This document shows positions 8,950 to 18,560 of a stretch of DNA of 64,000 nt, piece after piece; position 1 is the stretch's first letter; each line of letters opens with the position of its first letter. Origin of the DNA: Brumicola pallidula DSM 14239 = ACAM 615 (lineage in GTDB: Bacteria; Pseudomonadota; Gammaproteobacteria; Enterobacterales; Alteromonadaceae). The notes beneath the pieces were generated by a model. The model did no database searches. It was not told the origin of the DNA and was given only the letters and a program-made list of their open reading frames with translations. A program made the translations under genes and the position numbers. The stretch spans positions 1 through 64,000 of the forward strand of contig NZ_AUAV01000023.1 of the NCBI RefSeq assembly GCF_000428905.1. Direction: 5' to 3'.

Positions 8950-10161
8950 TCAATTGAAACGCTTTGCAATTGCCATATTCAAGGCATCAGAGTGCATTTT
9001 GAATACACTGGGACCTGACGCTCTAGGTGTATTCCCATGTTTAGCAATAATAAGTCCTAGGTCGGGCATAACCAAAATAGACTGACCAAAAATACCTCTT
9101 GCTTGAAAGTTATTATTATCGGAATTAAGCCACCACTGGTATCCATAGCCAGGATAAGTTGCTGAGGGGACCACTGAATTTTGCATCCAGTTTACTGCTA
9201 ACGGAGAATCTTTTGGGGAGGCTAACTGTTCCAGTGCAAATTGACCTATGCGAGAAAAATCGCGCAACGTTGCCAGCAAGCAGCAGCCGCCGGTCTCAAC
9301 CCCGTTTGGTCTATCTAATAGCCAAAGCGCATCACTCTCCATTGCATAGGGTTGCCAAATTTTATCTTGCAAATACGTGGAGGCATTATTACCTATTGCA
9401 GAACGCAGCAGTTCACCAATCAGGTTAGATTCAGCCGTATTATAATTAAAAACTGTGCCTGGCTTATGGGCTCTTGGTAATGCTTTCATATAATTAACTA
9501 GGGTAATGCCATTTGCACCGCCGGCTATTGAAACATCTGATTTAGGGTCGCTATAATCTTCATTCCATTGCACGCCAGAGTTCATATTCAAAACGTTCTT
9601 TATACTTACGCCTTCGTACGCTGAACCTTTGAATTGCGGCAAGTAGTCAACAACAAGATCATCAACGCCTTCAATATAGCCATCTTTAATTGCCGCTCCA
9701 ATCAATAGGGAAGAGACTGACTTTGTCACTGAAAACGAGATCCAACGAGTATTATGATCGTTACCCTCAGTGTAGTTCTCATACACCAGTTGACCATCTT
9801 TTAAAACAACCAACCCAATAGCACTAGGCAGTTTGATAAAGTCTTGAATGCCATATTTTATACCTTCAACTTCATAGGTTACGTCAGCAAGGCCAATATC
9901 GTTAAAGCTCATCGGTTTTGCATTTTTAGCTTTAGCGACGACTCTTGTAGGTGCAATGACACCGATGTTCTTAAAACCCACAGCCCGCTCGTCTTGAGTC
10001 CAAAACAAAACCTCAGTTGCACGCTCTCTTAGCTTATTTTTTTGAATAAAAGCTTCGTCTGATAAAGCATCACTTTGCGCACCACTCGTAAATGCTAATA
10101 GTGACATTAGCGCAATAGAAAGCGCCTTCCAGCCAAATATAGTTATCTTGTTATTTTTCAT
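8950..10161 (-). CDS. Exported serine hydrolase, beta-lactamase class C fold
   Basis: 403 aa with an N-terminal signal peptide (charged start, hydrophobic stretch, cleavage near SGAQS at about 30). The SxxK motif SVTK is at 144-147, providing nucleophile Ser144 and Lys147. A tyrosine motif FNYNTAESN lies around 238-246. A C-terminal KHGNTP may replace the KTG box. The family (PF00144) includes esterases, D-aminopeptidases and nylon-oligomer hydrolases of NylB type; the sequence does not tell the substrate, and calling it a resistance lactamase is not supported. It stands alone. Confidence 0.85.
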   Translation of the reverse strand: MKNNKITIFGWKALSIALMSLLAFTSGAQSDALSDEAFIQKNKLRERATEVLFWTQDERAVGFKNIGVIAPTRVVAKAKNAKPMSFNDIGLADVTYEVEGIKYGIQDFIKLPSAIGLVVLKDGQLVYENYTEGNDHNTRWISFSVTKSVSSLLIGAAIKDGYIEGVDDLVVDYLPQFKGSAYEGVSIKNVLNMNSGVQWNEDYSDPKSDVSIAGGANGITLVNYMKALPRAHKPGTVFNYNTAESNLIGELLRSAIGNNASTYLQDKIWQPYAMESDALWLLDRPNGVETGGCCLLATLRDFSRIGQFALEQLASPKDSPLAVNWMQNSVVPSATYPGYGYQWWLNSDNNNFQARGIFGQSILVMPDLGLIIAKHGNTPRASGPSVFKMHSDALNMAIAKRFN

Positions 10162-10483
10162 TCGAATGTTGTTCCTGATATTAATAATTAGTACTTTTTT
10201 TAAACTAAAAATACATATGCTATTTATTGTCGGTGTTGAACAATTAAAATGGGATTGCTGTGGATAGTGTGCATTCAGTTATAGAAGATAGCAAGTTGCA
10301 CAATATACGTCACATACAAGCAGCCCTTTAATATAGTCGAATTGATTTTGCAATCTCAATATTTTGACAACGTTGAGGCGTATTGGGGCCAGTATCTTTT
10401 TTTGTCTGCAGATAAAGATTGGGGATGTTGACTTGCAGTTTTAGTAAATGACGAGTCTAAGACTCGTCATCTTTCTGCGCTAT
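10162..10483. other. Intergenic region, 322 bp
   Basis: AT-rich. It must contain the promoter of the serine hydrolase at its left and carries the terminator of the lipoprotein hydrolase at its right (10448-10470). I see no gene. Confidence 0.6.
10448..10470 (-). terminator. Hairpin terminator of the lipoprotein hydrolase gene
   Basis: Perfect 10-bp inverted repeat ATGACGAGTC / GACTCGTCAT with a 3-nt loop, 14 bp past the stop codon. The T-run on the minus strand is short, so termination efficiency is uncertain. Confidence 0.7.
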
Positions 10484-11881
10484 CTACTTCTGTTGCCAAC
10501 GCAATCCAGTTGAGAAACGGCTATCGAAACCCTTCCATGGTTCAGGTAGTTTGCCATCCACTTGCACTTGATCGGAGCTTGGCGGCAGGTTCAAATAATC
10601 ACACGCTTCAGATTGTTTTTTCACATGACAATCCATCATCGCTAAAGCAAAATGTTTATTGATATCGTTTAACACTGAACTTGACCATGCTGGTTCATAA
10701 TAGTGGCCAAAGTCAGTTTCACTTCCCCAAGCTTCTTTTGGCGCAGGATGCGGAGCAATGTTATGGCGAGCATTTATTACTGTTAATAGATACGTACTAG
10801 GAGCTTGCGTCTTTTGATATAGCGACTGTATGCCTGCGTAACCAGAAATATCATCAAGATTTCCTGATACAAATAATTTAGGCACTTGAATGTTGGCAAG
10901 ACTTTTATGCGTAAATAAATTATTCTGGCCACCCCATGCAGCAAACATAATTGCCGCTTTCCATTTATCGTCCACTTTTGGCTTTTCGTATTGGCCTGCA
11001 GCGCAACTATTCAGGGCTTTTTGCACCAAGGGCAGCATCTTTTCGTCCTGCGTTCCGGTAAACATACCCGCTTGTTCTAGCGTGAAGTTATAACACCCGC
11101 CTACCGTGTTCAATGCGCCAAATGCGCCCATTGAATAACCAATTAGACCTGCATCTTTGGTATTAACAACAGTGCTTAAAAAGTGTTTTTCTTGGGTCAT
11201 AAAATCAAGTGTAAATTGCTGATCTCGACTGCGGTTAATCAGCGTACTTGGGAAGCCATTGAACGGCGCATTAACCATATCGACATCTTCGTTTGTTGAG
11301 TCTGTATGATCAATTGCTGCCACTACGTAGCCGTTGCTAGCTAAGTGCTCTCCAAGATAAAACATAATTTGTCTGTACCCTGTATAACCATGTGATATTA
11401 CCACTACTGGATATGCTGATCCAGAAACTAACGGCACCGCATCTCTTACAGCATTGGCTTGAATACTGAATTTCTTGGCTAATCGGGTTTCGTTTTCATA
11501 GGAAGTCAACGGTGTTCCTTTGTTATATTCTGCTGGATACCAGACCTCAATTTTAAGTGTTCTCGGCTTACTTTGGTTTGTTAGTAAATCAACATACTTT
11601 TCATTAGTAATATCAAGTGTCTTAACGCCAACCTTATACTTGCCGGCCGCTGCTAGTTCAGGTTGCATATCGGGATGGACTTCAGGATATAAGTGCTGGG
11701 GCTGCAGTTTTTTGCTTTTAACCGCTTGAGAATTCGTATCAGCAACTGCTGCGACATTTCCCGCTTCAGTGCTTGGATTGCAACCACTAACAAGTGCAGC
11801 AAGTAATAAGTAGGAACCAATAAGTAAAGCCGGTCTCCATTTGTCAGTTTTGCCTTTGGTATTGTCTAAATACTTGTTCAT
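10484..11881 (-). CDS. Lipoprotein alpha/beta hydrolase, PAF-acetylhydrolase-like
   Basis: Start chosen at ATG 11881, which has AAGGAAAA about 11 bases upstream; a GTG three codons earlier has no spacing for it. The N-terminus has a lipoprotein signal with lipobox LVSGC, so the mature protein is membrane-anchored. The fold shows the oxyanion block VVISHGYTGYRQ, the nucleophile elbow GYSMG and a late histidine in NARHNIAPH, matching the platelet-activating-factor acetylhydrolase/dienelactone hydrolase group. The substrate is unknown. A carbohydrate esterase role would fit the neighbourhood but is only inference. Confidence 0.8.
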   Translation of the reverse strand: MNKYLDNTKGKTDKWRPALLIGSYLLLAALVSGCNPSTEAGNVAAVADTNSQAVKSKKLQPQHLYPEVHPDMQPELAAAGKYKVGVKTLDITNEKYVDLLTNQSKPRTLKIEVWYPAEYNKGTPLTSYENETRLAKKFSIQANAVRDAVPLVSGSAYPVVVISHGYTGYRQIMFYLGEHLASNGYVVAAIDHTDSTNEDVDMVNAPFNGFPSTLINRSRDQQFTLDFMTQEKHFLSTVVNTKDAGLIGYSMGAFGALNTVGGCYNFTLEQAGMFTGTQDEKMLPLVQKALNSCAAGQYEKPKVDDKWKAAIMFAAWGGQNNLFTHKSLANIQVPKLFVSGNLDDISGYAGIQSLYQKTQAPSTYLLTVINARHNIAPHPAPKEAWGSETDFGHYYEPAWSSSVLNDINKHFALAMMDCHVKKQSEACDYLNLPPSSDQVQVDGKLPEPWKGFDSRFSTGLRWQQK

Positions 11882-11942
11882 AGTACGCACATTTTCCTTA
11901 TTATTATGTTATTTGCTGTTCTATTATTTGCGCTGCAACGGC

Positions 11943-12935
11943 TTATTGTTCGCCTTCATATTTAAGGCCCCACTGATTGCGCAGGAGGTCCATTGTCTGC
12001 ATTATTTGCAAACTTTCGTCATGCGCCATTATTGGACTTTGTAACAATCCTTGTCGTATGCAATCGTGCATATGTTGTATTTCAAAACTGAAATTTTCGT
12101 TATCACTAAATGGGTAACTGTAAGTTTGCGGTTCTTGCTCTTGTATGTGCACAGAAAAGGCTTGTGCAGCGAAGAATTGAGGCACTCTAATATAGCCCTC
12201 AGAACCAGAAATTAAGGCTTCACAAGGTGCTACTTGATTATAACCCGAGGATAATGAGGCGATTCGCCCATCAGTATATTCAAATAAATAGAATGAACGT
12301 GCGTCCACACCAGTGATGTCCATTATCGCTGAACTTTGGATTTTTTCAGGAGCCCCTCCAAACACTAGGGATGAAAATGTAATTGGATAAATCCCAAGAT
12401 CGAGTAATGCGCCACCAGCCAGTTTTTTATTACGAAGTCGATGGCTTTCAGCTAGTTTTGGATTGATACAGAAGTCAGCTCTGACACTTAAGATATCGCC
12501 AATCACATTATCTGCAAGGATCTTTTGCAGCATGCGAATAGCAGGTAAAAAACGAGTCCATACCGCTTCCATAAGAAAGCACTTGTTTTTCCGCGCTAGT
12601 GCGAACAGTTCAGCGGCTTGGTGGGCGTTCAACGTGATCGGTTTTTCACACAAAACATGTTTATAATTTTGCAGGCACAACTTAATTGACTGATAATGAG
12701 AATTGTGGGTATTGGCGACATAAACAGCTTGTACATCACTGTCATTCACGAGCGCTTCATAACTGTTGTAAACACTACGAATATCATGTTGAAACTTTTG
12801 ATTTTCAGCCCATGCATGTGCTCTTTGCATAGAATTAGAAGCACAAGCAATTAATTTTCCAGAATCTAGACAAGCCAATCCATCTGCGAACGTATTTGCG
12901 ATATTACCGCATCCAATTACACCCCAATTTAGCAT
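11943..12935 (-). CDS. Gfo/Idh/MocA-family NAD(P)-dependent oxidoreductase
   Basis: 330 aa. The Rossmann start WGVIGCGNIANTF binds the dinucleotide, and the family EKP motif (HVLCEKPITLN, near residue 97) supplies the catalytic Lys. The C-terminal alpha/beta domain contains GGALLDLGIYPI, typical of the dihydrodiol dehydrogenase/glucose-fructose oxidoreductase branch. No signal peptide is present, so it is cytosolic. It lies downstream of galK on the same strand (gap 128 bp), and could act on a sugar in this island. The exact reaction is not predictable. Confidence 0.87.
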   Translation of the reverse strand: MLNWGVIGCGNIANTFADGLACLDSGKLIACASNSMQRAHAWAENQKFQHDIRSVYNSYEALVNDSDVQAVYVANTHNSHYQSIKLCLQNYKHVLCEKPITLNAHQAAELFALARKNKCFLMEAVWTRFLPAIRMLQKILADNVIGDILSVRADFCINPKLAESHRLRNKKLAGGALLDLGIYPITFSSLVFGGAPEKIQSSAIMDITGVDARSFYLFEYTDGRIASLSSGYNQVAPCEALISGSEGYIRVPQFFAAQAFSVHIQEQEPQTYSYPFSDNENFSFEIQHMHDCIRQGLLQSPIMAHDESLQIMQTMDLLRNQWGLKYEGEQ

Positions 12936-13063
12936 TATTTATCCTTAACCCGTTGTTAAATTTACATTCATTAACCGACAATGAAAATCTTAATTGAGCG
13001 CAGTGCTGGTTGAGATAATCTTAATGAAGCTCATGATTAAAATCAATCGGTGAAAGTTGTCAG

Positions 13064-14227
13064 CTAGACTATTTCTGTCACCTTCAATCCTTCGCCAACG
13101 GTACAAACATAGACATTCGCGACTAAATTGAATTGCTTTTCGTATTCTGCTTCTACCGCGTTAGTTATTGATGCAATGTCATCTGTGCGGCACAAGCATA
13201 CAATTGCGCCACCAAAACCACCGCCCGTCATTCGCACAGCTCCCCGGCCTTGTAAGGCTGTAGCGCAAATTTTTACGAGGCCATCGGTTGCTGGCACAGT
13301 GACTTCAAAATCATATTTTAAAGAATAATGAGACGCGCTCATCAATTCGCGCAACACTGCCATATCATTATTTTTTAGTGCGTCAACTGCATCCAGAACC
13401 CGTTGATTTTCGCTAATAACATGGTGGGCGCGTTTGTATTCATTCAGACTTAAACTGTCTTTTACCGTGTTTAACTTTACCATATCAGCCGCGCGCAAGG
13501 TGCTTACCTGCATCTTCCTAGCAGCTTGTTCGCAATCAATTCGACGCTGGTTGTATTCACTATCAACAAGTCTTCGAGGATAATTTGAATTCACAATAAC
13601 AATAGCTAAATCATCTGGAATAGCCACCGCTCGTGTTTCTAAACTTTCACAGTCCAAAAGCATCGCATGGCCCTTTATTCCGCAAGCAGATATCATTTGG
13701 TCCATCACGCCACATTGGCAGTCGATAAAGTCATTTTCTGCCGATTGTCCCAGTACGGCTATTTTAGCTGGCGATAGACCTAGTTCGCAGGCATAATTAA
13801 ACATACCACCGACTGACACTTCCAGCGCAGCGGAAGAAGATAGACCACTCCCTTGAGGAACGTCGCTATCAATGAGCATGTCAAAGCCATGAAGTAAAAA
13901 TCCTTCGCGCTTAAAAACAAAAGCAACAGCTCTTATGTAATTACCCCATTGAGAATCACCCGGCACTATTTCCTGACTAACATCGAACTTTTCTGCTTCA
14001 CCTGGGTAGTGGGTTGAATACACATTTATCATTGTATCACTGCGTTTTTTGAATAAAATACGGGTGCTGTACTGCAAGGCACAAGGCAAAACGAAACCAT
14101 TATTATAGTCAGTAAATTCACCAATTAAATTAACCCGACCAGGTGCATTTGATAACGCTGCAGGATAGCTTGCGTAAATATCAACAAAGGTTTTATAGAA
14201 AATAGAGTCTTGTATTTTTTTCGTCAT
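13064..14227 (-). CDS. galK: Galactokinase GalK
   Basis: Phosphorylates galactose at C1 (Leloir pathway). Start at ATG 14227 (387 aa; E. coli 382); a GTG five codons earlier is possible. GHMP-kinase motifs are complete: the signature APGRVNLIGEFTDYNNG, the ATP loop PQGSGLSSSAALE, the catalytic-base block CGVMDQMISACG, and the glycine-rich MTGGGFGGAIVC. The signature His of GEHTDY is Phe38 here (codon TTT at 14114-14116), which differs from a His codon by two bases, so one sequencing error cannot explain it. The galT gene is 29 bp upstream, so the two are co-transcribed. Confidence 0.94.
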   Translation of the reverse strand: MTKKIQDSIFYKTFVDIYASYPAALSNAPGRVNLIGEFTDYNNGFVLPCALQYSTRILFKKRSDTMINVYSTHYPGEAEKFDVSQEIVPGDSQWGNYIRAVAFVFKREGFLLHGFDMLIDSDVPQGSGLSSSAALEVSVGGMFNYACELGLSPAKIAVLGQSAENDFIDCQCGVMDQMISACGIKGHAMLLDCESLETRAVAIPDDLAIVIVNSNYPRRLVDSEYNQRRIDCEQAARKMQVSTLRAADMVKLNTVKDSLSLNEYKRAHHVISENQRVLDAVDALKNNDMAVLRELMSASHYSLKYDFEVTVPATDGLVKICATALQGRGAVRMTGGGFGGAIVCLCRTDDIASITNAVEAEYEKQFNLVANVYVCTVGEGLKVTEIV

Positions 14228-14256
14228 AATCTTGCCCAACACGCTCTTTCAGAGCT

Positions 14257-15291
14257 TTAGTCCTTGTAATGTATAGAAGGAACGTCACGGAGAATCTTCG
14301 CGGCTGTTTCTGCAGTTAAATCTCGCTGGCTCTCAGCTAACATTTCATAACCCACCATGTGCTTTTTGACTGATGCTGAGCGCAGCAACGGTGGATAAAA
14401 ATGAGCATGTAATCGCCAATGTTTCGCATCTTTCAAGTCAAGCGGCGCATTATGCCAACCCATTGAGTATGGGAAGCTACAATTAAACACATTGTCATAT
14501 CTTATAGTGAGCTCTTTGAGTACTTTTGCTAAGGTGCGTGATTGACTATCATCAAGTTGAGCGATCGTTTGCACAGTATCTTTGCATATCAATAATGTTT
14601 CAAACGGCCATTTTGCCCAGTACGGAACGACCACAATCCAATGTTCATTTTCTATCACAATGCGCTGCTGCTCTGTTTGTTCTTTTTCAATGTAAACAGC
14701 TAGCAAACCGCGTTTATGTTCTTCATAAAAGGCCAATTGGTGTTCATCTTCGGCTTGAATTTCAGTAGAACGGTGATTGTGCGCCCAAATCTGACCATGT
14801 GGATGCGGCTGTGAGCATCCCATTATCTCACCTTTATTTTCAAAAATATGAATACAGGAGTAGCGAGACGATAAATCAATAAATTGCTGCTGCCATGTTG
14901 TGACTACTTTACTAATTTCATTAACTGAGAGTTCTGGTAAGGTTTTATTGTGCTCCGGAGAAAAACAAATAACTCGGGCCTCGCCGGTTGCTGCTTGCGC
15001 TTCAAATAACTCGTCGGGGTCAATACGAGCGTCATCGTTCAAGGTTGGGGTCAATGCACCGAAATCGTTGATAAAAGCGTGAGTATATTCATAATTTGGA
15101 TTTGTATCGCCGTTTGCTCGTGTATTATTTGGGCACAAAGGGCAACTGGGATCATGGCGATCAGGAGTGGTTTCAGTAGGTGCCTCTGTTGCTCCTAACC
15201 AAGGCCGATTATTGCGATGTGGGGAAACTAAAACCCACTCGCCATTTAATAAATTCTTGCGGCGATGTGTAAATTCATAGTTTTTAATCAT
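14257..15291 (-). CDS. galT: Galactose-1-phosphate uridylyltransferase GalT
   Basis: Exchanges UMP between UDP-glucose and galactose-1-phosphate. The 344-aa length is normal. The active-site HPHGQ gives the nucleophile His165. The N-terminal zinc ligands Cys50 and Cys53 are in CPLC. Further family blocks are WVLVSPHRNNRPW and FPYSMGWHNAP with RLHAHFYPP. It is the first gene of galT-galK, divergent from the TonB receptor across 433 bp that contains palindromic operator candidates. No galE or galM lies nearby. Confidence 0.96.
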   Translation of the reverse strand: MIKNYEFTHRRKNLLNGEWVLVSPHRNNRPWLGATEAPTETTPDRHDPSCPLCPNNTRANGDTNPNYEYTHAFINDFGALTPTLNDDARIDPDELFEAQAATGEARVICFSPEHNKTLPELSVNEISKVVTTWQQQFIDLSSRYSCIHIFENKGEIMGCSQPHPHGQIWAHNHRSTEIQAEDEHQLAFYEEHKRGLLAVYIEKEQTEQQRIVIENEHWIVVVPYWAKWPFETLLICKDTVQTIAQLDDSQSRTLAKVLKELTIRYDNVFNCSFPYSMGWHNAPLDLKDAKHWRLHAHFYPPLLRSASVKKHMVGYEMLAESQRDLTAETAAKILRDVPSIHYKD

Positions 15292-15385
15292 ACTTTAATG
15301 ACACCTAATATAGAACAGATTCAATTAACCCTGACCGCATTTCTAATTCTCATGGTAGCTTTCACAAGATTACAAATCAACATTA

Positions 15386-15401
15386 ATCGTATTTATACGA
15401 T
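15386..15401. promoter_or_regulatory. Perfect 16-bp palindrome, candidate sugar-regulator operator (galT side)
   Basis: ATCGTATTTATACGAT: 7-bp arms around TT, 95 bp upstream of galT. Fourteen of 16 bases recur at 24390-24405 in front of the alpha-galactosidase, and the right arm recurs at 15606-15621. Confidence 0.7.
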
Positions 15402-15509
15402 AAAAATACTAACTTGCTATAGTTATTTTTTGCGAGTTAAAACACAATAAAACTACCTACTTAATTTTCTATAACCACATTTAAAACAAACGTTTAACTA
15501 TTCTCATAC

Positions 15510-15526
15510 CGTTTTATCGTAAAACG
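15510..15526. promoter_or_regulatory. 17-bp palindrome between galT and TonB receptor
   Basis: CGTTTTATCGTAAAACG: perfect 7-bp arms around TCG, in the middle of the divergent control region. It differs from the 16-bp site, so it may bind a second regulator or be part of a promoter. Confidence 0.5.
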
Positions 15527-15605
15527 TATTGTTAATTTTTTGTCATAAAAAAGTAATATTAATTTATCTAATTTAAGCAAAATCATTGTAATTCTCAGTC
15601 AATTG

Positions 15606-15621
15606 ATTATATTTATACGAT
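15606..15621. promoter_or_regulatory. Second, imperfect copy of the 16-bp operator (TonB-receptor side)
   Basis: ATTATATTTATACGAT: the right arm and spacer are identical to the site at 15386, and the left arm has two changes. It lies 103 bp upstream of the receptor start codon. Confidence 0.6.
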
Positions 15622-15724
15622 AAATAGGTTTTAACCTATTTTTCCGTGCCAACACACACAGACACACACACAAATATCAGTACGCTAAAAAAAGAAAGCT
15701 CGAAAAAGCAAAGGGGATACACGA

Positions 15725-18484
15725 ATGAATAAAACATTATTAACATTTGGTAAACGCACATCAGTTGCGATAGCAGTCGCAGGCGCGTTACTAAGCTCAA
15801 ATCAAGTTATTGCACAACAAGAATCAGCTTCCGATCCTGTAGAAGTTATCCTTGTCAGCGGCATCAGAAGCAGTCTTAAAGCCTCTATGCAAGACAAGAA
15901 AAGTTCAAATTTAGTATCAGATGGTATTAAAGCCGAAGACCTAGGTAAATTTCCTGATTTAAACGTGGCTGAATCATTGCAACGTATAACGGGTGTTTCT
16001 ATTGACCGAAGTGGTGGTGAAGGCCAAGCAGTTACCATTCGTGGTTTTGGTCCTCAATTTAACACAGTACTTGTTAATGGCCGTCAAATTGCCACCGACA
16101 GTGCAGGACGCGAGTTTAACTTCGATGTTTTGGCATCTGACCAAATTGTTGGCGCTGATGTTTATAAGAGTACTAGCGCGACCATGCAAGAAGGTGGTAT
16201 TGGCGGTACAATCAGTCTGATAACCGCTAAGCCATTCGACTACGAGGGTTTCAAAGCCGTTGCTTCTGTTAAAGGCATGTACGAAAGCTTGAGTGAAAAA
16301 ACATCTCCTTCTGTTTCTGCATTAGTCAGCAACACATTTAACGACGACACTATGGGCGTATTATTAGCGGTAAGTCATCAAAAACGTGACATACAGATTA
16401 ACCAAATCTCAACTGCAGGTTGGCGAGGTGGTCAGACTATTCAGAATAATCGCGACGGGGTTTTGTTCTCAAACGCATATATTCCAAGAAACTGGGATCA
16501 AATAGTTGATAATCAAGAACGTACTCGCACAAACGCTAGTTTAGTATTTCAGTACGCGCCATCAGACGACATTACTATCAGCTTGGACGGCTTCGTTTCA
16601 AAGTTCGAAGTTGATTCAGTGGTTACCGATCTCGCGTCGTGGTTCGAACCTGATCGTGTTGGTTCAGCGACTATTGACCCAGCAACCGGCACTTTGCTTA
16701 CATTTAGCCAAGACATCGGTTTGGATGCTCAAGGCAGTGGTGATCCCGCAAGTGACTTCGTATCAACAACACGTAACTCGCGTGATGTTACAAACGATGG
16801 TTTTGGTTTGAACGTTGAATGGGATATTAACGATTCATTAAAAGCGGAGTTTGATTTATCGACTTCATCTGCTGAAAACGACCGTGCTGGTAAAGACCGT
16901 TTTAACGTTGTAGGTATTATAAATAGCTACGAGTTTGATGGCACTGGCAGTGTTCCGACCGTTCAACATGACGGTTTTGGCGGCGGTAGTTTACCTGACG
17001 CTTCGTTGTCTCGTTTACACTATAATGAAAAAGGTAATGTACGCACAGAGCAAGACGAAATTACTGAATTCAAAGCTGACTTTACCTACCGTCCAGATAG
17101 TGATGTACTAGACAGTGCTAAATTTGGTATTTACAGACAAGAACGTGAGAAAAATTCATTTCAGATATTTGGAGGCCAATGTGCGTTCTGTGGTTATGAT
17201 ACGCCGGCGCCAAATGATGTAATCAACTTCCGTCCATTTACTGCGAATAATTTCTTCCCTGGCTTAATCGACACTTTCTACACTTATGATGGTGATGCGA
17301 TGGTCGATTACCTAGCGTCAACTGGTAACCCAATTGTTCCTACATTGCAAAACAACCGCTACACAATCAATGAGGACATTACGAGTTTGTATATGGATTT
17401 CACCTTTATATATGATATTGGTGACATGCCGTTGTCAGTCAATGTGGGTGCACGCTACGCGCAAACTGATATTGCCGTTTCTGCTGTACAAAGTTTCTTA
17501 TCTGATGTAATACCAACAACAGATGCAACATTGTTCCAAAACGTATTTGGTCCAGCAACCGATATCCTGCAAGGTGGCAGTTACGCTAACCTTTTACCGA
17601 GTGTGAATACTAAATTACAAGTTACTGATGAAATGATTGTTCGGTTCTCGGTATATGATTCACTAACTCGTCCAACAATGAATCAGTTATCACCAGCGAC
17701 TACCTTTAATGAGCCGCGCCGTCAGAATTTAACCGCATCAGGTGGTAATCCTACATTGAAGCCCTTCCAGTCTGACAACTGGGATATTTCATTCGAGTAT
17801 TATTATGGCGATGCTAACTTGTTTACGTTCGCATTCTTTAATAAAGAAGTGGATAACTTCATTACGCGATTGACTGGCCCTGAAACTTATACGTTGAATG
17901 ATCGTTTAACTACGCCTAATAACAGATGTAGCGTTACCAATACTGCTCTTTGCAGCAGTGATGCGACAGCAGGCGCAGACGAACTCAATGGTTTAACCGA
18001 ACTCTACACAGTAACTCGCCCGCAAAATGGTGATGCTGCGACAGTAACCGGTTATGAAATAGGATTAACTCACTTGTTTGATAACGGTTTTGGTTTTCAA
18101 GCCAACGCAACTATCGTAGACAGCAACGTTTCATTAGGTAGTGATACAACTCAGTCGTTTGCTCTTGAAGGTTTAGGTGATTCTCAAAACTTAGTCGTGT
18201 TCTATGAGAATGACCAAATTCAAGCACGTATTGCTTATAACAATCGTGAAGGTTTCCTACGCGCGATTGATAACGGCTTTAACGGCGAACCAATTAATAC
18301 GGAAACATTCGGTCAATGGGACGTTAGCGCAAGCTACGACATTGATGAAACGTTCACCGTATTCTTCGAAGGTATCAATATTACTGAAGAAGAATTGGTT
18401 CAAACAGGTCGTTTCGCTAACCAAACTTACTCAATAGAAGACAATGGTCGTCGTTTTGCACTTGGCGTACGAGCGGTATTCTAA
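15725..18484 (+). CDS. TonB-dependent outer-membrane receptor, sugar type
   Basis: 919 aa with signal peptide (cleavage after about VIAQ, residue 31) and a TonB-box-like stretch VEVILVSGIR near 40-50. The plug domain contains GKFPDLNVAESLQRITGVSIDR, TIRGFGPQFNTVLVNGR and GGTISLITAKP. A 22-strand barrel follows, ending in the outer-membrane C-terminal Phe (GVRAVF). These features match the Xanthomonas/Caulobacter-type carbohydrate receptors (TIGR01782-like) common in Alteromonadales. Position between galT and the alpha-galactosidase suggests uptake of a galactose-containing oligosaccharide. The order receptor, halogenase-like, SapC, symporter is probably one expression unit. Confidence 0.93.
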   Translation: MNKTLLTFGKRTSVAIAVAGALLSSNQVIAQQESASDPVEVILVSGIRSSLKASMQDKKSSNLVSDGIKAEDLGKFPDLNVAESLQRITGVSIDRSGGEGQAVTIRGFGPQFNTVLVNGRQIATDSAGREFNFDVLASDQIVGADVYKSTSATMQEGGIGGTISLITAKPFDYEGFKAVASVKGMYESLSEKTSPSVSALVSNTFNDDTMGVLLAVSHQKRDIQINQISTAGWRGGQTIQNNRDGVLFSNAYIPRNWDQIVDNQERTRTNASLVFQYAPSDDITISLDGFVSKFEVDSVVTDLASWFEPDRVGSATIDPATGTLLTFSQDIGLDAQGSGDPASDFVSTTRNSRDVTNDGFGLNVEWDINDSLKAEFDLSTSSAENDRAGKDRFNVVGIINSYEFDGTGSVPTVQHDGFGGGSLPDASLSRLHYNEKGNVRTEQDEITEFKADFTYRPDSDVLDSAKFGIYRQEREKNSFQIFGGQCAFCGYDTPAPNDVINFRPFTANNFFPGLIDTFYTYDGDAMVDYLASTGNPIVPTLQNNRYTINEDITSLYMDFTFIYDIGDMPLSVNVGARYAQTDIAVSAVQSFLSDVIPTTDATLFQNVFGPATDILQGGSYANLLPSVNTKLQVTDEMIVRFSVYDSLTRPTMNQLSPATTFNEPRRQNLTASGGNPTLKPFQSDNWDISFEYYYGDANLFTFAFFNKEVDNFITRLTGPETYTLNDRLTTPNNRCSVTNTALCSSDATAGADELNGLTELYTVTRPQNGDAATVTGYEIGLTHLFDNGFGFQANATIVDSNVSLGSDTTQSFALEGLGDSQNLVVFYENDQIQARIAYNNREGFLRAIDNGFNGEPINTETFGQWDVSASYDIDETFTVFFEGINITEEELVQTGRFANQTYSIEDNGRRFALGVRAVF

Positions 18485-18515
18485 AAATAAGAACAAATAA
18501 GCAAATGTAATCTTG

Positions 18516-18553
18516 GTGAATGCCAGCTTGAGTTTCCTAGGCTGTGCATTCAC
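18516..18553 (+). terminator. Hairpin after the TonB-receptor gene
   Basis: GTGAATGC-CAGC pairs with GCTG-T-GCATTCAC around a loop of about 13 nt, 31 bp past the stop codon. No T-run follows directly, so it may instead stabilise or process the receptor mRNA and leave downstream genes at lower level. Confidence 0.5.
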
Positions 18554-18560
18554 ACTTTAT

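Larger units (their letters stand above)
15292..15724. other. Divergent galT / TonB-receptor control region, 433 bp
   Basis: Very AT-rich, no gene. It contains three palindromic candidates for repressor binding (15386-15401, 15510-15526, 15606-15621), a CA-rich tract (15651-15672) and a ribosome binding site AAAGGGGA at about 15711 for the TonB receptor. Confidence 0.75.

Noticed and set aside
8830-9018. 62-codon plus-strand frame after darP
   Set aside because: No ribosome binding site or recognisable domain, and it overlaps the 3' end of the serine hydrolase.
8950-10161. Beta-lactamase resistance gene
   Set aside because: Only the general fold and SxxK are seen; the other motifs differ from true class C lactamases and the gene is not in a resistance context.
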